In this document: one piece after another, positions 22,692 to 34,052 of the stretch
Layout: each line of letters opens with the position of its first letter
Numbering within the stretch: position 1 is the stretch's first letter
Assembly: GCA_025677825.1 (NCBI GenBank)
Contig: JAIXMO010000083.1
Location: forward strand, 18,061-82,060
Length of the DNA: 64,000 nucleotides
From: Helicostylum pulchrum
Taxonomy: Eukaryota; Mucoromycota; Mucoromycetes; Mucorales; Mucoraceae
Direction of reading: 5' to 3'
Made by a program: the position numbers and the translations under genes
Notes under the pieces: generated by a model
The model's database searches: none
What the model was told of the DNA's origin: nothing
The model's input: only the letters and a program-made list of their open reading frames with translations

Positions 22692-24354
22692 ATGACAGAA
22701 CCTATTTTTATCGCAGTTCATGTTGGTGCAGGTAACATAGCCAAAACTACACGTCAAAAAACTTTCTTTTTAAAAAAAATATATTCGCTAGGTAACTTGG
22801 CAAGATCGAAAGAACCAAAGTACCGAGCAGCTTGTGCAAAGTAAAAAACAAAAATAAAATAAAAAAAAAACAGTATACTTGCAACCAACGAGTCTAAATA
22901 TATATATATATATATATATACGATAGAGCTTGTGAACTTGCAATGCAAGTGCTAAAACGATCCGACGGTACAGCAGCCGAAGCAGTTGCGGTTGCCATTG
23001 CTCAATTAGAGGTTTCAATCTTAACTACCTTACTCCCCAAAAAAGAAAAAAAAAACTAACACTATAACCGTAGAACGATCCTATTACCAATGCAGGTTAC
23101 GGATCTAATCTTACTTTGAAAGGTACGGTGGAATGCGATGCCAGTTTAATGACGGGTAAAACAGGTACTTTTGGTGCCGTAGGAGCTGTCAGTGGTATTA
23201 AGAACCCGATCTTTACTGCATATCAAATGGTGATAGATGCCGAAAAAGGATTACTATCTTTAGGAAGAATACCTCCCATGTAAATTTTTTCAATACTGTA
23301 TTATTAAACGATTCTAATGGTTATATAGGTTTTTGGCTGGTGAAGGTGCTACAACATGGGCAAAAGAACGCGGACAAACTGTGATAGACCCCGAGACATT
23401 AATAGAACGTAAGTCTCTCTCTCTACTTTTAATAATTTGATAATTAATTTGGCATATAGAAAACGCCCAAAATGTTTATCTTGATCATTTGCAGAGATTG
23501 GTAGAGGACGAAAAAGATGAAAATAAGGTAGATTTAGGACATGATACAGTCGGCGCCATTTGTGTTGATCAATTCGGTCATATTGCTGCAGGTGTTAGTA
23601 GTGGTGGTATTTCCTTAAAAGCGCCAGGCCGTGTAGGAGAGGTAAATAAATGCACAGCTCTATGTATATATAAAAAGTTTTTAACTATGGAAACAAAGGC
23701 TGCAATGTACGGTAGTGGATGCTGGGCACAGAACGAAAAGGGTGATTTACCTGGTGTTGCGTGCAGTACTACAGGTACTGGTGAACAAATTATGAGAACC
23801 ATGTTTACTTATAAATGCGCAGATCGTATATCAAAACAACAAGATATACAAACTTCGATACATGATGCCTTAACAAAGGATTTTTTAGGTAAGAAAAAAG
23901 GGAGGGGGTGGGATTTATAACTCATCATTATCCTTATACTAATCACTCATATAAAAAAAAAGAATCACCGCTTTTAGACATGTATGATATAAAATCTGTT
24001 GGGACAATCGCGCTTCGTGCACAAAAATCCAATCATTCTACAAGTAAGCTGATTTTGTTTTTTGCTCAGTTCTTGTATTTAATTAAACAACTGTTTTAGG
24101 GATAGAGTTTTGGTACGGACATGTAACAGAAGACATGGTAGAGTATAGGAGTATTTTAGTATTTTAAACTCTGTATATTAAATATTTTATGTTAGGGTAT
24201 TGGGTATATGACAGGAACTTCAAAAAAGCCAAAGGTAAAGTAAACATAATATTTAGGCTTTTTTTTACTAAATGGATATAAACGGTAGACATTTGTATCT
24301 AGAAAGACATCTGAAAAGGAGAAAGTAGTATCATCAGGATGGTTAGTGACGTGA
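22692..24354 (+). CDS. TASP1: Taspase-1-like threonine aspartase
   Basis: N-terminal-nucleophile hydrolase that self-cleaves and, in animals, cuts after Asp in MLL and TFIIA. Exons are 22692-22731, 22792-22840, 22927-23011, 23074-23279, 23329-23408, 23460-23641, 23699-23888, 23963-24043, 24100-24137, 24196-24234 and 24289-24354, giving 351 residues. Family blocks are HVGAGN, DPITNAGYGSNLT, ECDASLMTGK, FGAVGAVSGIKNP and GRIPPMFLAGEGA. The cleavage site is LGHDTVGAICVD with Thr183 as predicted nucleophile, followed by VSSGGISLKAPGRVG and ACSTTGTGE. These fit taspase-1 better than plain asparaginase or isoaspartyl peptidase. It is shorter than the human enzyme (about 420), mainly in loops. Confidence 0.88.
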
Positions 24355-26117
24355 TAACAAAAGCGACATGAATTGTTAAATAAATAAAAAAACATAAATA
24401 TAGAATATAAAAAACATGTTTATTTTCCATTGAAAATCATATTCATGCAGGACAATAGTTTTTCTTGGCAAATGGGCAAAGAAATAAATACAGTAGCGGC
24501 TCTATTTAGGGGTGACCTGATTTAAGGATATATTTCTCAAGAACTTCTTTGGTCCCCAGCTTCAACACCTCTATCACCACTATTCGATTTAAGGGTGGTA
24601 TCTAATTTCACAAAACTATCAAATATATAAAATAAAGTTAAAAGTGATAATAATAATAAAAAAGCCTTATTTATATAAAAGCGTCTGGTCTTCAAAGGTG
24701 TACAATGTTATTAAAACAAAGGGATAATAATCAAACCGATAGAGAGAGAAAATAAAAAATAAACCTTACAGAGTAATTAAAATATATGGACAATACGTTT
24801 AGACTTGAATGGAGCACGTATAAGCAGTGAATCTTTAGAAAATTAACTAGGAAAAGTGATTAAATACAGAGGATTTGTAAGTGATGAAATATTAAGAAGG
24901 GAAGCAGTGGAAGCCAAATAAAGTGAGCACAAAGATACTTTTTAGTCCTATACATCATAGCCATTAGATTTTAAATGTATTGTTATGTGGTATTTCAATA
25001 AATAGCTTTGTACTATTTTAATTGACATCAATAAAAAAGTTAATAGAGTTTAATATATTTTAATGTTTGAGCTCTTGCAGAAAAAGATACACAGAATGTT
25101 TTTTGGTAAACTAGCTTGTATAAGTTTAAGAACTATTAAAAGTATTATAATACATCATTGTTTATCCATTGTCATCTTAAAAACGCGTCTTTTAAGTAAA
25201 GGTTTAGAAGTAACTTCTAAAAAAGGTTATTTTTCGGTGATCGAAAAAAGATGGTTTCATTGTATGATTAAACATCAGGAAATGATTCTTTTACCCAAGC
25301 TACTTGGTAAAAGTTACTCCTTAGGATGTTTTATTTGATAACAAAATTAAAATCCGCATGTTGTTTTATATTTCTCTCGATTTTTTATACTTTTCTTCAG
25401 TCGATCCTTTTTAGTCATTTTTGGTCATTTTGGGTGCTATAACCAAACACGGTAACAAAAAACTACATTTTACATCATCTTATGTGAGCGATTTTAGAAG
25501 ACCGGTAACTCAGTGAGCTTTTTTTCTTTCTTTTTAGAAGTAATTATTTCACTGCTCGATAATAAGGGTATATGGTAGTAGCTTCTTGTTCTGTTGATAA
25601 TGACCTCTTTTTTAAATGGTAATGTTGTTGTTTGTGGTGAAATACGACACATTTTTCAATTTATTTTTCTCTTTTGTATCACATACTTTTTTTCTCTTTC
25701 AAAAATAAAGTTGCATATTTGTTTGTAGTAGTTATTAAAACGGTTACAACGGTAAAAATGGGGTTTTTTTTTGTGTGAGTTATGACGTTATAGTTTCAAG
25801 TGAAACGTTTCTTTCTTGGCAGTTTAAAGTTTTGATTCTAGATTGCGAAGGGGATAGGTAAAAAGACACGTTCTTTTTTTAGAGGCACGTGTCTTATGTA
25901 CAAAAAGCACTATACACCCCTTTATTACCACTTCATACAGAATCACATATTTACAGAAGTAAAGAGGAATTTATTTATTTTAAAAAATACAAGAAAGAAA
26001 ATAAGTATATAGTAAGTAAATTATAGAAATAGTAAATAGTGAGTAGTAAGTGTTTTTTTTTTAAATAGTATGAATTAAATGTATTTCTTTTTTGTTGTTG
26101 TTCCTTTTTCCTTTTTT
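24355..26117. other. Long spacer with transposon end; possible gene relic
   Basis: Contains the element at 24491-24572. A stretch at about 24788-24930 reads TIRLDLNGARISSESLEN, stop, LGKVIKYRGFVSDEI, which looks like a mutated protein fragment. The remainder is AT-rich without credible frames. Confidence 0.4.
24491..24572 (-). mobile_element. Transposon-end fragment, copy B (inverted relative to copy A)
   Basis: Starts TA-CAGTAGCGGCTCTATTT and continues with high similarity to the reverse complement of 8163-8244, including AAGGATATATTTCTCAAGAA and GGTCCCCAGCTTC. I could not find a matching right end, so this copy is truncated or highly diverged on that side. Confidence 0.6.
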
Positions 26118-27166
26118 TTACATACAGAAACACTTGGAATCCTTCTTTTCTTCAAGCTTAGGTTGAGTAGATCTAGGTGCGGGCTTGGGTTCTTCAGCAT
26201 GGTCAACTTCCTTTACGGGCTCAGCGGCCTTAACGGGTTCAGTGACTTCGACGGGTTCAGCAACCTTGACGGGTTCAGCAGTCTCAGTAGTAGCCTTGGT
26301 AGGTTCAACCTTGAGAGTTTCCTTTTCACTCTCAATCAACTTTTTACCTTGATGGAAGGTATTTAAAACCTTGGCAAAATTCTCACCTTGAGTTCTAGCG
26401 ATTGTAAGTTCCTTTACGCTAGGTTGACGTGATCCATCACCATTAGCTACATTCCAAAAAAAAAAAAAATTAGTATATATGCACACACGGAAACAAAAAA
26501 CCATTATCCCCCCCTTATTTTGTTACTTTACCAACAGTACCAGCACCCCAAGCAGAACCACCAATAACCTCAGAGTTATCAAACAAATTGCTATCAGCAA
26601 AGCCGAGAGGAACGTAATTAATACCGTGATGAGCAAAATAAGTGATTAAAGTATAGGCGGTAGTCTCTTGACCACCGTGTTGAGAGGCGGTAGAGAAAAA
26701 GGTACCAGCAAACTTTCCAGCTAAAGCACCAGTAGCCCAAAGTGCGCCAGAAGCGTCTAAAAAGGATTTCAATTGAGCGGGAAAGGTACCGAAACGTGTG
26801 GGAATACCTACAAAAAGAAAAAGAAAATGTCAATATTCGGGTCATGATTATTTTGACGTTTTTCCCTTTTTTTTTTTTTTTTTTTTTTTACCAAACATGA
26901 AAGCGTCAGCATTGACAAGGTCTTCAATGGTGATGACGGGGATATCAGGTTTAGGGGGTGCGTGTAATACTTCAAGGATATTATCAGATAAAGTTTCGGG
27001 AACCTGTATTATTATTATTAGCGTGTGTATGTGGGTTGAGATTATCTATCTTTACCTGGAAAAGCTTTACGGTAACACCTTGAGCTTCAAGACCCTTTTT
27101 GACGTCTAAAGCAACAGTATAGATGTGATGGTAAAGAGAATAAATGATAATATAAACAGTAGGCAT
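26118..27166 (-). CDS. WrbA-type NAD(P)H:quinone oxidoreductase with acidic/Pro tail and CaaX-like end
   Basis: Flavodoxin-fold quinone reductase (WrbA/Pst2/Ycp4 family), which reduces quinones by two electrons. Coding-order exons: 27166-27056, 27003-26892, 26807-26532, 26446-26118, giving 275 residues. The core is YIIIYSLYHHIYTVAL, IPTRFGTFPAQLKSFLD, FSTASQHGGQETT and YVPLGFA. Beyond the normal end (about residue 190) there is a Glu/Val/Pro/Lys-rich repeat extension (EPVKVAEPVEVTEPVKAAEP) ending KCFCM. The last four residues fit a CaaX prenylation box, suggesting membrane attachment. The paralogue on the opposite side of the shared upstream region lacks this extension. Confidence 0.92.
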
Positions 27167-27740
27167 GATGATTAAAATTACAGATAAAGAAAAAAGGAAA
27201 AAAAGGGAGTAAAGAAAAAAAAAGTTTACTTTCAATTTATTTAAATCACAGAATTATTGATTGAGCGGGCTTATTCATTATAGTACCTTTGTACACTCGA
27301 TCTAACAACTTCTGTTTTAACAAGGAGTCTCTCCCCTTTTTTTTTTTTACAAAAGCAGTGATAGAAAAGAAAACAAGGTACGTAGGTCATACTGATGTCA
27401 TTATAATAAACAATCCAATTGAATATTTTTTTATGTAAAGGTGATTATGTTAAAAGGGCATTACAGCATATAAGCATTTTTTTCGATTTTGGAAAGTAAA
27501 CGTGTTTTTAGTAATCTCTTAATAATTTTGGAGCAGTCCACATTATTAATAATTTGTTAGCAGTGATTTCAAAGCATGACAAAACAAGGCGGCAATTTAA
27601 AAAAAAAAATCTCTAGTCACTCAAAACCACACTCCCCTTACAAGACTGAAAATCTATCAAAACCCCGAATTGATATAAATAGGGCTAACTTGAGCTCTCA
27701 TCCAATCCTTTTTTATTCACTTCTATAAACATCATCAAAA
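27167..27740. promoter_or_regulatory. Shared divergent promoter of two quinone reductase genes
   Basis: Spacer between the starts of two head-to-head paralogues. A TATA box lies on the plus side at about 27672-27681, and pyrimidine-rich stretches occur on both sides. Shared oxidative-stress control is plausible, but I see no clear AP-1 site by eye. Confidence 0.5.
27672..27681 (+). promoter_or_regulatory. TATA box of the plus-strand quinone reductase
   Basis: GATATAAATAGGGC about 60 bases before the ATG at 27741, a good match and distance for a strong core promoter. Confidence 0.55.
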
Positions 27741-28428
27741 ATGGCTCCTAAGGTTTACATCGTTATCTATTCTCTCTATCACCACATCTATACCCTCGCT
27801 TTAGAGGTTCAAAAGGGTCTTGTTGCCTCTGGCATTGATGCCAAGATCTTCCAAGGTAACCTTTTATAACAAAAAAGCATTTTTATGTACGTAATAACAT
27901 TTTATTTTATTTTACTTCTTTATAGTTCCCGAAACTCTCTCTGAAGAAATCTTGACCAAGATGCACGCTCCCCCTAAGCCTGATGTCCCTGTTATCACTG
28001 TTGAAAACTTGTCTGAAGCTGACGGTTTCTTGTTTGGTATCCCTACTCGTTTCGGTACCATGCCCGCTCAAATCAAGTCTTTCCTCGATTCTACCGGTGG
28101 TCTTTGGGCCTCTGGTGGTTTGGCTGGTAAGTTTGCCGGTACCTTCTTCTCTACTGCCTCTCAACACGGTGGTCAAGAAACCACTGCTTTCACTACCATT
28201 ACTTATTTCGCTCATCACGGTATGATCTACGTTCCTCTCGGTTTCGCTAACCCTCATCTTTTCGATAACTCTGAAGTCATTGGTGGTTCTGCTTACGGTG
28301 CTGGTACTGTCGCTAATGGTGACGGTAGCAGACAAGTCTCTCAAAAGGAAAAGGAAATCGCTCAAACTCAAGGTGAAAACTTTGGTAAGGTTGTCGCTAC
28401 CTATGTCAAGGGAAAGGCTTCTGCTTAA
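27741..28428 (+). CDS. WrbA-type NAD(P)H:quinone oxidoreductase
   Basis: Paralogue of the divergent minus-strand gene: same family, flavodoxin fold, 205 residues. Exons are 27741-27855 and 27926-28428. The N-terminus VYIVIYSLYHHIYTLAL is the FMN-phosphate region. It also has IPTRFGTMPAQIKSFLDSTG, FSTASQHGGQETTAF and HHGMIYVPLGFA. It stops shortly after YVKGKASA with no tail or CaaX box, so it should be cytosolic. Codon use is strongly biased to C-ending codons compared with the neighbours, consistent with high expression. One intron remains where the sister gene has three. The shared intron after VQKGL...IFQ is at the homologous position, so the pair arose by duplication followed by intron loss or gain. 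Confidence 0.94.
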
Positions 28429-30043
28429 ATTTTTGATTTAAAATAATTAATAAAATATATCACTGTAAAAACATAAAACACTTTTTTTTGCATTTAAAAA
28501 AAAACCGTGATTGAAAGTATTTTCTCCAGACACGTGTATGGTTTTGATACCCGATTAAATAAATTTTTTAAGGGTAGCCTTTTTATTGGATGGTCATCTT
28601 TTAACGCAAAAAGAAAAATATTTTGCTTTACTACGTCAAAGCGAAGGGATTCTTCCATAGCATGGTCCAGCCTGCTTTATAAAGCGAGTAAGAGTTGATA
28701 AACGCAGTTTCAAATACCATTACAAAGGCTGGAACGTTGACTTTTTGCTATCTAAATAATTGATCATCGTCATCAACGACAAAAGCTGTTTTATAACTCC
28801 AGTTTAACAGTTTTTCTGCTTATACAACAGTAATCCTTACTGCACACAATTCTTCAGATGCATGACGTTTACAACCAAAAAAAAAAAAGACCTTTTTTTG
28901 CATAAACAAATAAACAAAAAACTACCTCTCTTTTCCTCTTTATTCATCTCAACACTTTTGATTACTAGAACCTCTGTAAGAAAGAAAAGAGAAAAAAAAA
29001 AAGCTTTGCTACATAATATATTATACGTATAAAACAAAAAAGGGATACAAAGAAATACTTTTGACGTGACCATGCAAAGTAAGTTTACCAACAAATAAAA
29101 CGCGTCGCATATATATAAAGAGGGCAAAAACAGATCGTTTTCTTTATCTCTGTACTAGTTTTCAAAAGACTTTCGTCGTGACTTTTTTTTTAAAACATTA
29201 ATGATGCAAATAGCATTGAAAATCGAATTTTTGTTTTTGTTTTACTGTTGTTACAATTTTTGACTTGTTTCAATGTCTGCAGTAGTGCCTTTTTTTTTTT
29301 GTTTTGTTTGGATAAACACAATATGTTTTTGAGTGCGATCAAACAGGAGGGGGTTTTTTTTTTTACATGTGTCGACGTCAGAGTTTGTTGCTGTTCAAAT
29401 TATGCATTGTAAAACAAACGAGTAGAGCCTCAATGTATTATGTACGACAAATACCAGAAGAGGTCTAGAAGTATATTAAAATGTTTCCCGCGCGCACTAA
29501 AAAAAAAAGGTGTAACTACTCGGAAAAAAAAGAAGAAATCTATGTTTGTAAAAAGAAGTTTACAAAAGGGGGTTCTGCGGGGTGAGAGAAAATCAAGTTT
29601 TACACCTGAAAGTATTAGAAGATCTTAGTTTGGCAGCTGAGCATTGATCTTATTTATGGATCATCACACATGATTCTAATAAACAAATAAATGTAGAATG
29701 ACGAAAAGTTTCTTTTGGAAGAGTTACGGATAAATATATTGCCATAAACTGCTGGGTTCTCATCATCTGGTGTTGATCTTGTTCGGTTTGATCGGTATGA
29801 CTTTTAGCTGCTGTAACAGACTTGCGCGCACGTACTGCACAAGTAATTAAGGCGGAGAGAAAAAAGAAGTGTTTCAAGGAGTGAGAGTTTATACATTTTA
29901 TTTTATTTTTTGAGGGCTTTTTTTTTATATGACACGTATAAAAAAGAAAAAAAAAAAAAAGAGCAAAAAGAAAAAAAAAGAGCAAAAAGAAAAAAAGAGA
30001 AAAAAAATAAATAGATTAGAGGTGGGAATATTTTGTATATGTG
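28429..30043. other. Long spacer, nothing recognised
   Basis: About 1.6 kb between two 3' ends (the quinone reductase and the GATA factor, convergent). Poly-A and A/G-rich tracts occur near 29940-30010. Frames here are Lys/Phe-rich translations of A and T runs. Confidence 0.5.
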
Positions 30044-32061
30044 TTAAATGGGTTGATTTGTCAAGGTTAAACCAAAGGTACCAAACGGTGAATATTCCGC
30101 ACTTGAAGTAGTCGAAGAAGTACTAGTGGTTGGTACGACATCTTCCATGTACTGATACTTGGATTCAAAGGTAGTTGTAAGTGGTTCTTCAATCACTCGA
30201 TTCTTCTTCTTTGTAGTAGCAGTCGTAGGCTGAGTAGCTTGTTTCGTTGTATTATTTTCACATCTTTGTCGTTTTTTAATATTATCTGTCTTCATTGATA
30301 ACGGTCTCTTTTCATGATGCAATTTTAAACTATATAAAGAAGATTTAAAATTTCATATATACATTAATTAAAAAAAACCACTAAAAACTTACTATAATCC
30401 ACAAGCATTACATAAAGGTGCTCCATCCAAATCACGTCTCCAAAGTGGCGTAGTAGATGTACCACAGTTAGAACATAGCGGTTGAACAATATTCTCATCC
30501 TCTCCTTTTAAATCTTTACGAGACGATTGAGGCTTTAAATATTTAGGTCTAGGCGCATTATGCAATTTTAAACTAATATTACAAATCGTTAATATATGTA
30601 CCTTTTTTTATATTTATTTGTATATAAAACTTACTATAGACCACAAGCGTTACAAAGTAATTCATCATTAGCTGATCTTCTCCATAATGGTGTAGAAGCC
30701 GTACTACAGTTACTACAAATCGGTGCTTTTCCTTCAGATGGTGAGCTATTAATAGGTGCTGTAGCTCGTCGTTGTGGTATAGAAGGTGAAATAGGCGAGG
30801 AACTGGTAGATGTATCACAAGGAGGAGGTGGAGAAACGGCTCTAGAAGGGGGTAATGATTTAGAATGTTGAGCAGGGTGATGATGAGAAAAGGTAAAAGA
30901 TGAGTTTATTTGTTGCTGTTGTATGCTTTGCTGTTGTATGCTTTGCTGTTGTATGCTTTGCTGCTGTTGTTGTATATTTTGTTGCTGCTGTATGTTTTGC
31001 TGTTGTTGTATGTTTTGTTGCTGCTGTTGTTGTTGTTGTTGTTGTTGATGATGAAGATGTTGTTGTTGTTGCATCGTTAATGGAGGTGGTTGTGGATGTT
31101 GTTGAGTAACTTGTTGAGGTGGCATAAAGAATCTATAGGAAGAAGAAGAAGATGAAGGAGGGGTTTCATCCATAGATTCTTCTTCTTCAGGTATAGTAGG
31201 GGTAGCAGAAGATAATAATTTACCAGCACTTTCCAACGTTTCTCTTGGTAAAGTAGCTAATAATTTATTATGAAGAGTACCTATTGGTATAGGAGGCATT
31301 GCTTCAGATGAAACATATAATGCAGAGCCTTGAATATCATAATAATCTTGATGCTGTTGTTGCTGTTGTTGTTGGTGATAAGGTTGTTGTTGTTGTTGTT
31401 GAAGAGTGGGAAACGACATGTTAATGGGAGAAGTAGCGTTTGAATGAATCATTTCATTATAAGAAGAATTGCTACTGGAGATAGGCCAAGACTCATTAAT
31501 CAAGTTGTCCAGTTGTTGTTCTTCTGTTGGATTTAGATAAGCTTGAATATCCGCACCAAAAGATTTGAATATATCATCTAATTCAATGACTTGATCACCT
31601 GCTTGGTCTGATGTAAACTGTTGTAGAGTAAATTCTTCTCTTTGACGATTAAAATCTTGTGGTGGGTTGTTGTTGTTGTTGTTGATTGGCTGATTAAATA
31701 ATAGTTCTGCTTGCTTCTTTTGTTGTAAACTAAGTTTTCTTCTATATTCTACTTCCATTGACTCAATTTTTACCTTGTTTTTGGTATTTATATTTTGTGC
31801 TTTAAAATCAAAATTATCTGGTACTTTAAAATTTGTTGTTGTTGTTGCTTTTTTATTACTACTACTACTAGTAGTAGGTTTGTTATTTACATTATGTGCA
31901 AACCATAACCTCCAAGATAAATTTTCTAGTCGTGACCCATTTTCAAGTGAATCTTTTACTTTTGTACAAACTCTCCATGTCTTTGAAAGATCATCTGTAG
32001 AATCATTACCAAACGGTAAGCACTGTAAATTACCTTTAACCTTTAATAGAATAGGTGCCAT
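30044..32061 (-). CDS. areA: AreA/NIT2-type GATA factor with two GATA fingers
   Basis: Global nitrogen regulator type. Coding-order exons: 32061-30635, 30572-30393, 30329-30044, giving 630 residues. The N-terminus carries the AreA-family DUF1752-like block ([27 protein letters not shown]). The middle is Gln-rich with repeated QQNIQQQ and QQSIQQQ. Finger 1 is [14 protein letters not shown]...LCNACGL (end of exon 1). Finger 2 is [14 protein letters not shown]...LCNACGL (exon 2), continuing into [19 protein letters not shown], which is classic AreA DNA-binding sequence. Ascomycete AreA has a single finger, so the extra one is notable. Both fingers break at the same codon (phase 2 after CGL). Confidence 0.88.
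30903..31075 (-). repeat. Gln-rich coding repeat with (N/S)IQQQ units in the GATA factor
   Basis: Coding repeat of CAR runs broken by AACATACAR or AGCATACAR. The protein reads [19 protein letters not shown] then [11 protein letters not shown]. The same unit occurs in WC-2 (about 895-1010) and Whi3 (about 34832-34990). Confidence 0.8.
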
Positions 32062-32540
32062 TTTTTTTTAAAAAAATAATTATTATTATTGTATAATAAT
32101 AGTTAAAGAAAAGGGGGGGAAAAGAAGAAGAGATAAGACCTTTTTTTTTTTTCTCTTTTTTTTTTTCATTCCGCAAATGAGGAAAATAAGCGGAGAAGGA
32201 AATATTGAAAGCAAGGGGAGAAGAAGAGCGTCTCAACAAAAAAAAAGACAAAACTCACTTTCAATTGCGATACATTCTTCCAATCATATTCTTTAAACGT
32301 ATCATTAGCCAATACTTGTTACTGTTTTAAAAAAAGATGGCAAACGGCGGGTAAAATAAACTCTTTTTTTTCCCCTGGCAACTATTTTCTTTACACCCCG
32401 CGATTACAAATGATTGGCTTATAAATGTTGTTGTTGTTGTTATGGCGCACAACCCCACTATTTTATTTTATTTTTATCAGTTGTTGTTATGTGTATTTAG
32501 GTGCACGGTCAAGTTTAAACGCTCCCTTAATTTTTGTTAT
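32062..32540. other. Spacer, GATA-factor promoter
   Basis: Upstream of the GATA factor and downstream of the uridine kinase stop, both on the minus strand. T-runs flank the GATA start and a (TTG)n run lies near 32428-32442. Nothing else recognised. Confidence 0.45.
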
Positions 32541-33513
32541 TTATTTAGGAATGTTTTTATATGAGCTGTTGACATTTTGAGCTAATATTTCAGCTGCACC
32601 AGAATGGATAACTTCCTTCTTCTTTTGTTCTTGTTCTACTGAACGAGACTCCAAGTATTCTTCAATACGGTTAGACATGACGGTTAATGCAATTGTATTT
32701 TCTATGCCTCTAGGAATTACAATATCGGCATATTTTTTACTCTTAGCAAAAAGTTAATATATAATAACAAATAATCACATAATAACTATAATACTAACAG
32801 GTAAGATGTATTCTTCATACATGGGTTTAACTCGTTCAACATACTCCATCAAGACTTGCTTAATATTCAATGTTTGACCATTTCTAACCTTTGTTTTACG
32901 TACTCTTCTGGCTAATCTTTCGTCACTATCTTCATCAATAAAGACCTTCATAAACATCAAGTCACGCACTTCTTTTTGATATAACAAAAGAGTTCCTTCC
33001 ACTAATATAACATCAACAGGTTCCATAACACGTGTACATTTTCTATTTATAAAAAAAAGTTAACAAGAAATTCTTTTTTTGATGTTTGTTTGTCATCATT
33101 TTAGGTACCTTGTATGGTTAGATGAATCCCATTCAGGTACAACAGTTGCTTTACCAGACAATAAAGAATTGAGAGTGTCTCTTAACAATTCTAAATCAAA
33201 CGCATCTTTTTTGAATAGTAAGCATCCATATTTAAAGAAGGAAAAGGGGGGAAATAACAGACTTACTGGGATGATCAGTATAGAATTCACCGGCGTTGTA
33301 ATTGATTCTTTCTTGAGGTGTCAATTCACGGTAAAACTGAGTTAAACTAATAAGTGCAACCTTGGTAGCGTATTTTTTGTTTAACCGAGCGGTTAGTGCA
33401 TCACAAAAAGCTTTCTAAAATAACGTGATAAGTGTGGGTGGGTAATTTTTTTTTTTTTCGTTTTTTATTATTACTTTTCCACTATCGGCGCCTCCGGCAA
33501 CAGCTATAGCCAT
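32541..33513 (-). CDS. Uridine/cytidine kinase
   Basis: Pyrimidine-salvage kinase of the UCK/PRK family (uridine to UMP). Coding-order exons: 33513-33475, 33414-33267, 33205-33109, 33042-32799 and 32741-32541, 242 residues. Features: N-terminal P-loop GGADSGK, KVALISLTQFYRELT, the DHPNAFDLELL block, DVILVEGTLLLY, MFMKVFIDEDSDERLARRVRK and the C-terminal KYADIVIPRGIENTIAL. The P-loop is split by intron 1, and the residue after Lys is Lys rather than the usual Ser/Thr. No uracil phosphoribosyltransferase domain is fused. The gene is divergent from the Whi3 homologue. Confidence 0.88.
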
Positions 33514-34052
33514 AGGAGTTTTTATAGACACTTTAAAGTAACTAAGTTTTTATTGTATCATTAATAAGTAAAAAGTTGCTCTTTCGAAAACGCAAAAAAA
33601 AAAAGAGAGAAGAAGAAGAAAGGGTTTTATTTTTATTACTTGGGATCAGCGTATTTTGTTGCGTCAATGGACATTTGTAAGCTTTTGAGTATTCAGGCAA
33701 AGATATATATAAAAAAAAAAAAAAAAAAATTTTTTAGGTGATAGAAATGAAAGAACAAAAAAGGGTGACGTTTTATTTTTAAACCAATAAAAAGCAGGAT
33801 CTCGATTAAACCCACCACACATTCTTAAAAATTGCATATCTGGGCAAAACTGATTTTTTTCTTTTTTTCACCCCCTTTTTTTTTTTTTTTATTTCTTACA
33901 TATATACAACAGTACAATATATAAGGAACGAGAAAAAAAAAAAGAAAAAAAAAACTTTTTATACGTATCGTATATATTTGAGAGAGAACAAGAATAGAAC
34001 AAAAACCCCAACCCTTTTTTTTTTTAAAAGCAAAAACCAAAAAAACCAAAAA
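33514..34052. promoter_or_regulatory. Divergent promoter, uridine kinase / Whi3
   Basis: Spacer between two starts. A-tracts at about 33711-33728 are followed by T-tracts. Nothing coding is recognised. Confidence 0.45.

Noticed and set aside
25063..25338. 91-residue plus-strand frame in the 24-26 kb spacer
   Set aside because: No splice context, domain or compositional sign of coding beyond openness.
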